From Caballeronia sordidicola (GTDB taxonomy: Bacteria > Pseudomonadota > Gammaproteobacteria > Burkholderiales > Burkholderiaceae), in the NCBI RefSeq assembly GCF_000729995.1, contig NZ_JNFG01000009.1, forward strand, positions 186,001 to 250,000: DNA of 64,000 nucleotides. Reading direction: 5' to 3'. Every line of letters begins with the position of its first letter. Within the stretch, counting starts at the first letter, position 1. Shown piece by piece: positions 47,126-56,172 of the stretch. A program made the position numbers and the translations under genes. The notes beneath the pieces were generated by a model. The model was not told where the DNA came from. It made no database searches and saw only the letters and a list, made by a program, of their open reading frames with translations.

Positions 47126-47844
47126 GTAGCCTATGATTCGTCAAGTTTTTAAAACCTTCAAAGCCACTTCCGTCGATTCGGCTTCGGCACTATTCCATTT
47201 GTCAATACGCCTCTTCGGCAACAATGAGCCCAGATTTTTCGTGTAGTGCGTACTGGAGTCAATCCGACAACGCGACCTTTACTAACCTGGAACGGCTCCG
47301 GTTGCGAATTTCTAACTGAGGACGCCGGTCCGATGTTGCGAGCACGATAGATTGAATCACCTGAAATTGCAGATTAGAGGATGAACACGGCTCCAACCAT
47401 GTTCAAGCGGGACAAATTTTCGGTGAAAACCGGTCATCGTTCTGGCCGCGCCCAGTGAGCTTGCTACCGCCGTGGCTTGCTACAGAGCTTGAGGGGGCCT
47501 CTTGGACGGCGCGTCTTTCTCTGCCCAAGACGGAATGTCATCGGAACCTCGGGCCTTTATCTACAAACGCTTTGAGCCAACGCTTTCCCTCTGTGTTCAC
47601 CTAGCGCGTCGCGGGCATGGATGCACGAATCGCTCACTGTCCCAATATCACACGCATTTTGGCTTCGACAAACATACGCACTGGACCGGCATTCAGAGAC
47701 GATACCTGGCGGCGCCGAACGGAGATACGTTTGCGTGGAAAATCTGTACCCACTTCCGGGAAACCATCGTCGCGCCCGGGACGAACGGAAGCTCAGAGCG
47801 TGAGTTCGGCCTGTTCAACCGTACTAATGATATTGAGGAAAGCG
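47126..47844. other. Divergent control region between MaoC and the amine permease
   Basis: About 720 bases between divergent genes. Frames from 47502 and 47617 that run into the permease are out-of-frame or upstream extensions without homology. The promoter elements of both genes should be here; I find no clear consensus box or TAGGTCA motif. Confidence 0.4.
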
Positions 47845-49215
47845 ATGGAACACATCTCAGGTACCGATACCTCTTCGCAACCGGGGGAGAGCAGCGGTAC
47901 TGGCCAATTCGCAAAGGTCCTGTCCTTTCGGGACCTGGTCATTTATGGCATTGTTTTTGTTGCCCCGATAGCGCCATGGGGCACATTCGCATACGTCTAC
48001 GACCTGTCGGGACACGCCGCCGTGGCGGCATACGTCATCGGCGTAGTTTGCATGTACTTCACCGCTCATTCGTACAAGGAAATTTGTACGCAGGTGCCGA
48101 GTTCTGGCTCCGTATATGCCTATGTACGCCATGCCATGGGAGTTGGTCCCGGATTCATTGCCGGATGGATGGTCCTTCTTGACTATCTTCTCATCCCAGC
48201 ACTGATGTACGTGATTGCAGGTGTGGCACTCAATACGTTCCTTCCTGACATACCGAGATGGGTTTGGGTACTCGTGTTCGCAGGGTTTAGTTTGGCCGTC
48301 AACTGGTTCGGCATCGCGTTCACCGCACGAGTGAACATCCTCTTCCTGGTTGTCCAACTCGTAGCAGTTGCTGGCTTTCTAGGGTGGGCGGTTTTAAAAT
48401 TGAAGGCGAATGGCGAATCCGCTTTTCCCTTTTCGACCTTGTGGTCACCCGGCGTAACGGCAAGCGGTCTGTTTGCGGGGACGTCAATTTGCATTCTCGC
48501 CTTCATTGGCTTCGACGCGATAACGACGCTTACGGAGGAGGTAAAGCCATGTCAAAAGCATCTCATCGGTCGCTCGATTGTCGTCGTGTTGCTTTTCATC
48601 GGCGCTGTGGCGGTTCTACAGTCGTGGGTGCTTTCCGCTCTCTCGAAAGGATTTGCCTTTAAGGACCTGGCGAGTGGCGTATATGACCTCACTGGCGCAC
48701 GCGTATCTCCCGCAGCCGGCGTCATCATGGCATGGACCGCAGCGACCGTTACTGGCATCGCCATAACACCACCCATGTTGGCAGCAGTCTCACGAGTTCT
48801 CTGCGCGATGGCGGAAGGCGGACAGATGCCCAAATTCTTGACTGCGCTGCATAAGCGTCATCAAGTACCTCATCGCGCCCTGCTGGTATCAACCGCCCTT
48901 TCTGTAGCCATTGCGCTGATCTTTGCGGCTCATCCCGACGAGCTAACTGGCATCGTGAACTTTGGCGCACTTTGCGCGTACGTCGGCGTGCATTTATCCG
49001 TCCTCGTCCTGCTTGGTTTCAGGAGGCGCTCCGGTCGCTGGTTTGCGCATGTGCTATGTCCCATAGCGGGAATCGTAATTATCGTTGCGGTCGCTACGCA
49101 GATGACCAGTACCGCTCTCGAACTCGGGTTCGGTTGGATGGTCTTCGGGATCCTCTATTACATTGCGCTCAAGGCATTCCGTAAGAGCGCGCTAGATGTA
49201 GAGGTACCCATCTGA
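47845..49215 (+). CDS. APC-superfamily permease resembling the putrescine importer PuuP
   Basis: A 456-residue inner-membrane transporter with about 12 hydrophobic segments. From memory of the family, several parts follow PuuP of Escherichia coli closely: GWMVLLDYLLIPAL near 110, FIGFDAITTLTEEV near 225 and GIVNFGALCAYVGVHLSV near 370. It most likely imports an amine, diamine or amino acid by proton symport. The long upstream open frame is not homologous; ATG 47845 has GAGGAA upstream and begins the family pattern. A strong hairpin follows directly after the stop. It is the clearest candidate for entry of an amine substrate into the pathway. Confidence 0.82.
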   Translation: MEHISGTDTSSQPGESSGTGQFAKVLSFRDLVIYGIVFVAPIAPWGTFAYVYDLSGHAAVAAYVIGVVCMYFTAHSYKEICTQVPSSGSVYAYVRHAMGVGPGFIAGWMVLLDYLLIPALMYVIAGVALNTFLPDIPRWVWVLVFAGFSLAVNWFGIAFTARVNILFLVVQLVAVAGFLGWAVLKLKANGESAFPFSTLWSPGVTASGLFAGTSICILAFIGFDAITTLTEEVKPCQKHLIGRSIVVVLLFIGAVAVLQSWVLSALSKGFAFKDLASGVYDLTGARVSPAAGVIMAWTAATVTGIAITPPMLAAVSRVLCAMAEGGQMPKFLTALHKRHQVPHRALLVSTALSVAIALIFAAHPDELTGIVNFGALCAYVGVHLSVLVLLGFRRRSGRWFAHVLCPIAGIVIIVAVATQMTSTALELGFGWMVFGILYYIALKAFRKSALDVEVPI

Positions 49216-49217
49216 GC

Positions 49218-49248
49218 TTCCGTGCGGCAGCGTAGCTGCCGCACGGAA
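49218..49248. terminator. Perfect 14-bp hairpin after the amine permease
   Basis: TTCCGTGCGGCAGC (49218-49231) and its exact reverse complement (49235-49248) enclose a 3-base loop, two bases after the permease stop codon. It is symmetric and could stop transcription from both sides, including the ETF unit on the minus strand. No long T-run follows. Confidence 0.65.
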
Positions 49249-49491
49249 CGGTCCGATTTGCTCCCGCCATTAGGCGGTGCACACGAAACAGCGAAAGGAA
49301 TTTTTGACTGCGATGACCTGGAAAGTCCGCCGCCAGCAAGGAAGCGCCCAGAGCTTGCTGCGCAGCTCGAAGATGCCCGATGACTATCAGGTTCGCTGCC
49401 GGTGAAGCAGATAAGCCCTGCGCCCGTTCAGCAGCGCCGTGCTCTCTGCGCCCCATCTCTGGTGCTGTTCAGAATCGATACGGCATTGGGT

Positions 49492-50427
49492 CTAGGTTAG
49501 CTCTTTAACCAGTTCGGGAACTACCGAGAACAGGTCACCCACTATTGAATAGTCGGCGACCCCGAAAATGGGCGCCTCGGGGTCTTTGTTGATTGCGACG
49601 ATAACCTTCGAATCCTTCATCCCGGCCAGATGCTGGATTGCGCCTGAGATTCCGACAGCGACATACAACTCGGGTGCAACGATTTTCCCGGTCTGGCCGA
49701 CTTGATAGTCGTTCGGCACAAACCCTGCATCGACGGCTGCGCGCGAAGCGCCCAACGCTGCGCCGAGAGCGTCCGCAAGGGGATCAAGGAGATTGTGGTA
49801 ATTGTCGCCGCTGCCGAGCCCACGGCCACCAGAAACGACGATTTCCGCCGACGTCAGTTCGGGCCGGTCCAGCTTCGTTACCTCACGGCTGACAAAACGT
49901 GATGCACCAAAGTCCGGAGCTGCAGTTATTGCCTCCACCTCCCCTGCCGCACCATTGGTGGCCGCAGCATCGAAGCCTGTACTTCGGACAGTTATGACCT
50001 TGATTGGGTCGACTGACTGTACAGTAGCAATCGCATTGCCAGCATAGACAGGTCGCTCGAACGTATCAGGGCTGATGACCGCGGTAATGTCGCTGATTTG
50101 CGCGACGTCCAGCTTCGCCGCAATCCGGGGAGCGATATTCTTGCCGTAAGCCGTTGCTGGGACCAGGATATGCGAATAACGTCGTGCAATACTGAGCACT
50201 GTCGCTTCGATGTTCTCAGCCAGATTGTTGCCAAGATGCTCCGCGTCGGCCAAAACAACCTTCATCACTCCGCGTACCCCGGCCGCTTCTTCAGCGACTC
50301 CGCGCGCGTCATGCCCAGCAACAAAAACATGAATGTCGCCGCCGATACTTATCGCCGCCGCCACCGTGTTGAGCGTCGCCGCTTTTAGCGAATTGTTGTC
50401 ATGCTCAGCGATCACCAGAATCGTCAT
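49492..50427 (-). CDS. etfA: Electron transfer flavoprotein alpha subunit
   Basis: A 311-residue ETF alpha subunit with the N-terminal adenine-nucleotide-like domain ([10 protein letters not shown]) and the C-terminal FAD-binding signature [19 protein letters not shown] followed by [12 protein letters not shown]. It forms a heterodimer with the beta subunit and carries electrons from acyl-CoA dehydrogenases to the ETF-quinone oxidoreductase. It starts 14 bases after etfB ends. As Burkholderiales usually have a housekeeping ETF pair, this is likely a pathway-specific second copy serving the two dehydrogenases nearby. Confidence 0.93.
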   Translation of the reverse strand: MTILVIAEHDNNSLKAATLNTVAAAISIGGDIHVFVAGHDARGVAEEAAGVRGVMKVVLADAEHLGNNLAENIEATVLSIARRYSHILVPATAYGKNIAPRIAAKLDVAQISDITAVISPDTFERPVYAGNAIATVQSVDPIKVITVRSTGFDAAATNGAAGEVEAITAAPDFGASRFVSREVTKLDRPELTSAEIVVSGGRGLGSGDNYHNLLDPLADALGAALGASRAAVDAGFVPNDYQVGQTGKIVAPELYVAVGISGAIQHLAGMKDSKVIVAINKDPEAPIFGVADYSIVGDLFSVVPELVKELT

Positions 50428-50441
50428 TTTTTCATATTCCT

Positions 50442-51191
50442 TTACAGAACCTTTGCTTCAGTTTTCAGCTTTTCGATTAGTGTTTTCGCGTCCGGCACGC
50501 TTACCCCGGCGCTGCGTTTTGACGGCTCGACCAGTTTCAGGGTCTTCAAGCGAGGGAGAACGTCGACCCCCAGGTCTATAGGCTTGAGGGTCTCTAAAGG
50601 CTTCTTCTTCGCCTTTATGATGCTAGGCAAAGTTACATACCGAGGTTCATTCAGGCGCAAGTCAGTTGTGACTACGGCAGGCAGCACCAACGAAAGCGTC
50701 TCGGAGCCACCATCGACCTCACGGGAAACGATAGCTCGGCCATCAGCAATTTGCAGCTTGGATGCGAACGTCGCCTGCGGTAGTCCCGCAAGGGCCGCAA
50801 GCATTTGGCCGGTCTGGTTTGAGTCATCGTCGATGGCTTGCTTACCCAGAATGACAAGTTGCGGTCGCTCCCTGTCGACAATAGCCCTCAAAATCTTCGC
50901 CACGGCAAGAGGTTGCAGCGTCTCTGTTGATTCGACCAAAATCGCCCTATCTGCACCGATAGCCAAGGCCGTTCTCAAGGTCTCCTGACATTGTGGAACA
51001 CCGGCCGACACCACCACAACTTCGCTCGCGGCACCAGCCTCCTTCAGACGTACCGCTTCTTCCACAGCGATTTCGTCGAATGGATTCATAGACATCTTCA
51101 CGTTCGCGAGTTCGACGTCTGTCCCGTCGCCACGCACGCGAATCTTAACGTTGTAATCGACTACCCTTTTTACTGCTACCAATACCTTCAA
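50442..51191 (-). CDS. etfB: Electron transfer flavoprotein beta subunit
   Basis: A 249-residue ETF beta subunit. The family start (M)[13 protein letters not shown] and the AMP-binding region [18 protein letters not shown] are clear, with [19 protein letters not shown] near 115. The longer open frame adds 11 unrelated residues. I place the start at TTG 51191, which has AAGGAG seven bases upstream and aligns with the family N-terminus. It is the first gene of the etfBA unit; a shared regulatory site lies about 360 bases upstream. Confidence 0.92.
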   Translation of the reverse strand: MKVLVAVKRVVDYNVKIRVRGDGTDVELANVKMSMNPFDEIAVEEAVRLKEAGAASEVVVVSAGVPQCQETLRTALAIGADRAILVESTETLQPLAVAKILRAIVDRERPQLVILGKQAIDDDSNQTGQMLAALAGLPQATFASKLQIADGRAIVSREVDGGSETLSLVLPAVVTTDLRLNEPRYVTLPSIIKAKKKPLETLKPIDLGVDVLPRLKTLKLVEPSKRSAGVSVPDAKTLIEKLKTEAKVL

Positions 51192-51551
51192 AATGACACT
51201 CCTTGATAAGAATCGACCGTGCATGGCACGCTCCGCGTACCGGCAACCTTAAAAGTCCGTGAGCTAGCTCAACAGGTGCAACCGGGTCAAAGAAAGTCGG
51301 TCGAACGGCCAGGTCAAGCGACTGTGCAACATCCCGGATGCGGCGAATCCGCAATCGACTCAACAGCCAAGAAACAACGTCTATAAATTCACTTGCGAGC
51401 ATTGCAAGGTTGACAAAGCCGTCGCGACGCAAGGACCGCATGGCCGCAGGACAGGCTCGCAGATTGATATGCCCCCCTGAATGCATTCTGAAAGCAATAC
51501 GCAGGCACCCCACCTCCACTCGTCGAGGGAAAATGTCGAGCTTGGCCCAAC
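51192..51551. other. Long leader region upstream of etfB
   Basis: 360 bases lie between the etfB start and the -10-like sequence at 51552. A 124-codon minus-strand frame from a GTG at 51519 runs over the etfB start; it has no recognisable family and no good ribosome site, so I leave it as unassigned. A long untranslated leader is the alternative. Confidence 0.4.
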
Positions 51552-51574
51552 AAAATAGGTCATATCACCGAAAC
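51552..51574 (-). promoter_or_regulatory. Putative etfBA promoter and operator
   Basis: TAGGTCATATCACCGAAAC (51556-51574) repeats the shared motif. On the minus strand it reads GATATGACC followed by the -10-like TATTTT (plus 51552-51557), the geometry of the two TetR promoters. Confidence 0.58.
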
Positions 51575-51690
51575 AATATTCCTTGACCACCATGGTTGGC
51601 ATGTGATCTCTCTCGAGCAATCTTTATGATTGATGCCGCTTTTCTGTCGAAAATTAGGGATTCTACCGGGGGTATTTAATTTTTTTATCC

Positions 51691-51740
51691 TTGAACTTTC
51701 GATCACCCTGGGTCTAAAATTAGGTCATTCAACCGGTTTT
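51691..51740 (+). promoter_or_regulatory. Promoter and operator of the third araC-type gene
   Basis: TTGAAC (51691-51696), an 18-base spacer and TAAAAT (51715-51720), then directly TAGGTCATTCAACCGGTTTT (51721-51740). Box order and spacing equal those at 17301-17350 and 42522-42571. The distance to the ATG at 52004 is about 260 bases, longer than at the other two genes. Confidence 0.72.
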
Positions 51741-52003
51741 CAGTGACAAAGGTGGATGGGAAAGCGAGCGCACCTGAGGGCAGGTTGATGGACGCAAGAC
51801 GCTGATATCGGATATGAGCTTGGCCGCTGATTGCGCCGCCGTCGCGGGTATCCGCACAATAAATTCAGCGCGTCCGCGGATCGCGGGAGGCCGATCCTCA
51901 GACTCACTTCGTTCTTGCTGGCCCTCTCAAGTAGTTGCATCGGCGTTTTGTCTCTCACCGGTGCCCCAACAAGTACGCTCGATACCTTGAGATTGGAACC
52001 ATC

Positions 52004-53185
52004 ATGATTCCCGTATTCGAAAACAATGAAATGAACGCAACAACGGCATCATTGACGCTGGCCGAGCTGCGTACAATTCTCAACGTTCTTGAGTCACGAG
52101 GCATCTCGGGAGCCGAGGTTCTCGCACATATCGATGTATCCCCGAAGGAATTGTGCAATCCGAAGGCGAGGATATCGCTGACGCAGCAACTGCAAGCGCT
52201 CGACTACGGCATTCGGAACCTGTCGGAGCCGAGCCTCGCTTTCGAGATTGGTCAACAGATGCATCTGACCACTTTCGGTATTGTCGGGTTTGCGCTGTTG
52301 AGTAGCACGACCCTTTCCAATGCTCTCGAGCTGGCTTCAAGATACGGTCCACTGCTCAACTGCAAGTGGACAAGTGCGCTGGCCACCGACAGAACGAATG
52401 CGTCCATTTATTTCATCGATAACGGTCCGCGTTCGACATTTCGGGCGGCCGAATGTCTCACGATGGAAATTGCGGCAACACTTTCGCTACTCAGAGACCT
52501 ACTAGGCGCTAACTTCCGCCCCCGCCTCATCCGGATTCCTGCCTATGCATCCTCAGCGTCGGGAACATTATCCTTCTACGGTTGCCCTGTCGAACCCAAC
52601 TCAGTCCGCGCTGAAATCGTCTTCGATGCCGGGTGGCTCCAGCGCCCGTTGCCGCAAGCGGATTCTGTGACCCACGCCAGTTGTGTGCGTGCCTGCGACC
52701 ACCTGCTTGACGAGTTTCGCTATCCAAGAAATCTACTCGACGAGATAAAGGAGTTGCTGCTTGGCACCGACCACGAAATTCCAAGTCTGCCTGATGTGGC
52801 CAGCGTGCTGTGCCTCTCGCCACGCACATTGCGGAGAAGGCTGCGCGACATGAACACCTCCTATCTTCAAGTACTGAACGACGTTCGGAAAACGCTGGCG
52901 ACCCAGTATCTGTCGACCACCGCGAAGACGACGGAGGAAATCGCCGAAGTGTTGGGATACAGCGATGCCGCAAATTTCCGTCACGCTTTCAAGCGGTGGA
53001 CCGGACAATCACCTCGACAATTTCGCACAGAGTCGGTTGCCATCTCTCTCCCCCCGATTTCCCCACGGCAGAGGACCAGACAGGCGGCGTCTTCGCGCGT
53101 CATCAATGACGACTCTCACCTTGCTCGTTTTTGGACGGAATCGGTGTCGGCAATCGCATCTGAACTTCCGCACACTCTAACGTGA
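52004..53185 (+). CDS. Third AraC-family regulator (more divergent paralogue)
   Basis: A 393-residue regulator with the same domain plan: N-terminal ligand domain (GIVGFALLSSTTLSNALELAS) and C-terminal double helix-turn-helix (SVLCLSPRTLRRRLRDMNTS, then VLGYSDAANFRHAFKRWTGQSP), followed by an extra tail of about 40 residues. The ATG at 52004 has GGAAC seven bases upstream; the frame is open for 23 more codons. The DNA-recognition helices are close to those of the two other AraC proteins and its promoter has the same operator, but the ligand domain has diverged, so it may answer to a different inducer. It is divergent from etfBA. Confidence 0.88.
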   Translation: MIPVFENNEMNATTASLTLAELRTILNVLESRGISGAEVLAHIDVSPKELCNPKARISLTQQLQALDYGIRNLSEPSLAFEIGQQMHLTTFGIVGFALLSSTTLSNALELASRYGPLLNCKWTSALATDRTNASIYFIDNGPRSTFRAAECLTMEIAATLSLLRDLLGANFRPRLIRIPAYASSASGTLSFYGCPVEPNSVRAEIVFDAGWLQRPLPQADSVTHASCVRACDHLLDEFRYPRNLLDEIKELLLGTDHEIPSLPDVASVLCLSPRTLRRRLRDMNTSYLQVLNDVRKTLATQYLSTTAKTTEEIAEVLGYSDAANFRHAFKRWTGQSPRQFRTESVAISLPPISPRQRTRQAASSRVINDDSHLARFWTESVSAIASELPHTLT

Positions 53186-53274
53186 AGCGCCAAGCCTACG
53201 GTGGCACTATTGCCCTGCACTGGGTTCCTCAACCATTACCCCAGCGCAAACAGCTCAACCTGCGTAGATGATGC

Positions 53275-53302
53275 AAAAAAACCCGCACAAAAACCGTGCG
53301 GG
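53275..53302 (-). terminator. Rho-independent terminator of the carboxylase operon
   Basis: On the minus strand CCCGCAC and GTGCGGG (plus 53296-53302 and 53282-53288) pair with a 7-base loop and are followed by seven T residues. It lies about 32 bases after the stop codon of the carboxyltransferase gene and ends the long operon coming from 64 kb. Confidence 0.85.
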
Positions 53303-53333
53303 CAAAATACTCCCGGACCTTTGCTTGTGTTGC

Positions 53334-54788
53334 TCAACTGCGAAGCGTCAATGACAGACCTTCCGATTGCATCTGTACCACCGGAAGATTTGCCAGTTTC
53401 ATGAGGCGGCCAACCTGCTCCATTTCCGGAGAGGACAAGAGCGGATAGTCCCGCTTTAAGGGACCCGCAGCCCTCATCCGCTCTAAATCAGCCTCCGGCA
53501 GCAAGACCTTCAACAAGAGCTCATCATCATCATGCGTGCCGTAGCGCTTACGCAGTTCCTCGATGGTCGGTTGTTCTGGCGGATTGTCCTTAACGAACTT
53601 GGCGCGCGGACTGCTCAGGATTTTGTCCAGGATATTCGGTTCGATGGGCGCCACGGTCTGGCCATAGTTCCCCAACGCATACTCGATGATTTCGTCCGGG
53701 ATAGTCTTGTACCGTTCCCCGTGTATGAGGTTCAGAACAGCCTGAATGCCAACGAGCTGACTGAACGGCGTCGCCATGCCTGGATAGCCAAGCTCTTTGC
53801 GAACAATGGCGACTTCCGTCAGGACCTCATCCAACCTGTCCGACATTCCGTGCTGAGCAAGCTGGGCCTTCAGCGTACCGGTCATGCCTCCTGGAATCTG
53901 ATGTTGGACCGAGAACAGGTTGTACTCCGCGGACTGATTAACCAGGAACCCGGCGGCTTTGCCGACTTGCTCCATGCGGTCCGCCACCACCTGAAACTGG
54001 CGCTTGTCGAGCGAGTGGGTGTGCCCCAACAACTCCAGATTGTGGACCATGATTTCGGTCGACGGTACTGACGGACCATTTGCCATGGGTCGGCTGGCGG
54101 TGTGAATAACGGACACACCGAGTTCGATGGCGTCCAGGTAGTTCTTCGCCGATTGGCCCAGGAGGTTATTTGCGTGCATCTCGAGCGGCTTTCCTCGCGA
54201 TTTTGCCTTGATGGCAGGAATCAGCGTAGCCATGCGTTCCTTGGTAATCACGCCCGCAGTGTCATACAACAGCAGCGTATCGATGTCCGGCGACGCCGAC
54301 AGCTTGTCCGCCTTGTCGGCGTAATACGCGTCGTCGTGAACGGGCGACAAGGTGTACATGAGTGCACCCGTTACCTCGGAGCCGAATTCCTTGGCAACCT
54401 TCGCGAGGCGCGTCATTTTGTCGACGTTGTACAGCAAATCGTAAATCCAAAAACTGCGGCAGCCATGCCGGTTCAACTGACGCATCCAAGCGTCCATGAT
54501 GGCGTCGGACGAGGTTCGGAATGTCCCCATGGCGTTCGAGCGCATACCGGAACGGAGGACCGTTCGCGGCATCGCCTCGACCAACGCGTCAAGCGAGTCC
54601 CACGGATTTTCCTTACAGTATCGAACGAGAACTTCGAAGTGATTCGAACCGGTCAGTTCGATGCGTTTGAATCCCGTCCGGTCCAGGTTGCCCGCTACCG
54701 GAAGAGCCATACCCGCCTGAAGACGCATGCCCCAAAGGCTCTGCATACCGTCGCGGAAAGTTTCATCGACAAATTCAATATGTGCCAT
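53334..54788 (-). CDS. Carboxyltransferase subunit of a biotin enzyme (pyruvate carboxylase/oxaloacetate decarboxylase type), unusual active site
   Basis: A 484-residue TIM-barrel protein of the OadA/PycB type: FVDETFRDGMQS near 6-17, YTLSPVHDDAYYADKADKL near 145, DTAG at 176-179, a C-terminal dimer or carrier-contact region. It would transfer CO2 from carboxybiotin to an acceptor. In known members a carbamylated Lys stands just before D(M/T)AG and two His are found as HxH; here the first position is Tyr175 and the second His is replaced (His205, Asn207). His after FRD (normally FRDAHQS) is Met15. The protein lies directly behind the biotin carboxylase gene. The changed metal site suggests a different acceptor or chemistry. 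The acceptor is not known. Confidence 0.8.
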   Translation of the reverse strand: MAHIEFVDETFRDGMQSLWGMRLQAGMALPVAGNLDRTGFKRIELTGSNHFEVLVRYCKENPWDSLDALVEAMPRTVLRSGMRSNAMGTFRTSSDAIMDAWMRQLNRHGCRSFWIYDLLYNVDKMTRLAKVAKEFGSEVTGALMYTLSPVHDDAYYADKADKLSASPDIDTLLLYDTAGVITKERMATLIPAIKAKSRGKPLEMHANNLLGQSAKNYLDAIELGVSVIHTASRPMANGPSVPSTEIMVHNLELLGHTHSLDKRQFQVVADRMEQVGKAAGFLVNQSAEYNLFSVQHQIPGGMTGTLKAQLAQHGMSDRLDEVLTEVAIVRKELGYPGMATPFSQLVGIQAVLNLIHGERYKTIPDEIIEYALGNYGQTVAPIEPNILDKILSSPRAKFVKDNPPEQPTIEELRKRYGTHDDDELLLKVLLPEADLERMRAAGPLKRDYPLLSSPEMEQVGRLMKLANLPVVQMQSEGLSLTLRS

Positions 54789-54798
54789 GGTTTCGCCT

Positions 54799-56172
54799 TT
54801 ATGCTTTGAAGCTGGGAAGCAAAGTTGTTTCCAGCCACCGGGTACTAATTCGATTATTTCGGAAGTCGTCGTGACTGACGATTGCAGTCAGCAACGGAAT
54901 GTTCGTCGCAATGCCCTGAACCTGAAATTTCGACAATGCCTTGATCAGCCGGTCAATCGCTTCCTCTCTCGTGTCCGCGCTGACAATGAGCTTTGCAATC
55001 ATGCTGTCGTAAAAAGGCGGAACGACCGAGCCCTCCATCACCGCAGAATCGACTCGCACGCCCGGGCCAGTGGGGGGAACCCATCGCGTAATCTTTCCTG
55101 GGCTGGGAGCAAAGTTCCGAGCCGGGTCTTCGGCGAGAATGCGCGCCTCGATTGCGTGCCCTCGAGGCTCAATTGTTTCCTGCTGTGGCAACGTCCTGCG
55201 ACCCAGTGCAACCTCAATCTGCATCTTGATAAGATCGAATCGAGTTATCTGCTCAGAGACGGGATGCTCGACCTGAATCCGCGCGTTAACTTCCATGAAA
55301 AAGAACTCTTGACGGTCCACGTCATAGAGGAACTCCACGGTACCAGCGTTGCGGTATGAGATCGAAGACAGAAGGCTGACAGCTGCGGCCCGCAAGCGTG
55401 TGCGGACGTCATCCGGCAGTATTGCCGCAGGCGCCTCTTCAATCATCTTTTGGTATCGGCGCTGCACAGAACAGTCGCGCTCGGCGAAGTGAATCACGCC
55501 GCCCGCACCATCCCCAACAACCTGAACCTCAAGGTGGCGAGCGCGCTCGACGTAGGTTTCGATATACAGCGTATCGTCACCGAAGGCTTCGCGCGCAGTG
55601 GCGGCTGCACGGTCGAACGCGTCAGCCAATTCTTCCGCGTTGCGCGCGACAATCATCCCGCGGCCGCCGCCGCCGGCTGACGCCTTCGTAATGACGGGGT
55701 ATCCAATCGACTCCGCAACGCGCAATGCCTCATCCTTGTCCGCGACCTTATCGCTGCCCCTGGTCATGGGAACACCCGCTGCTTCGGCCAAACGCTTAGC
55801 CGACAGCTTGTCGCCTACCGCACGAATAGAGTCCGCTGTAGGCCCAACGAAGACCACTCCTTCCTGCGAGCACAGTTCCGCCAAAGCCGGTCGCTCGGAC
55901 AGGAACCCGTATCCTGGGTGAAGTGCCGTGCATCCGGTTGCTACGGCTGCATGAACCACCAGGTTCTGATTGAGATACGAGTCGCGCGATGCTGACGGAC
56001 CCAGCACCACCGTCTGGCCCGCCTCTCTCGCAGCGGGGCTGTCCGTGTCAGCGATCGAGACGCCAAGAACGGTCTCAATGCTTAACTCATGGGCAGCCTT
56101 GATGACGCGCAGAGCGATTTCGCCTCGGTTGGCGACAAACAACCGCTCGGTCTTGGCGGTTACGTTAGCCAT
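54799..56172 (-). CDS. Biotin carboxylase subunit
   Basis: A 457-residue ATP-grasp enzyme that carboxylates biotin with ATP and bicarbonate. It has LFVANRGEIALRVI at the start, the glycine loop ASAGGGGRGM near 165, RDCSVQRRYQKMIEEAPA near 240 and the active-site segment MEVNARIQVEHPVSE near 290. The ATG at 56172 overlaps the end of the carrier-protein gene by 8 bases. This AccC-like subunit would serve the carrier encoded before it and the carboxyltransferase encoded 10 bases after it. Confidence 0.92.
   Translation of the reverse strand: MANVTAKTERLFVANRGEIALRVIKAAHELSIETVLGVSIADTDSPAAREAGQTVVLGPSASRDSYLNQNLVVHAAVATGCTALHPGYGFLSERPALAELCSQEGVVFVGPTADSIRAVGDKLSAKRLAEAAGVPMTRGSDKVADKDEALRVAESIGYPVITKASAGGGGRGMIVARNAEELADAFDRAAATAREAFGDDTLYIETYVERARHLEVQVVGDGAGGVIHFAERDCSVQRRYQKMIEEAPAAILPDDVRTRLRAAAVSLLSSISYRNAGTVEFLYDVDRQEFFFMEVNARIQVEHPVSEQITRFDLIKMQIEVALGRRTLPQQETIEPRGHAIEARILAEDPARNFAPSPGKITRWVPPTGPGVRVDSAVMEGSVVPPFYDSMIAKLIVSADTREEAIDRLIKALSKFQVQGIATNIPLLTAIVSHDDFRNNRISTRWLETTLLPSFKA

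Noticed and set aside
47502..48182. 226-codon plus-strand frame upstream of and overlapping the amine permease
   Set aside because: It lies in another frame over the membrane segments of the permease; its apparent sequence is the shadow of hydrophobic codons.
51145..51519. 124-codon minus-strand frame overlapping the etfB start
   Set aside because: No ribosome site or family pattern; kept only as a note on the long leader.
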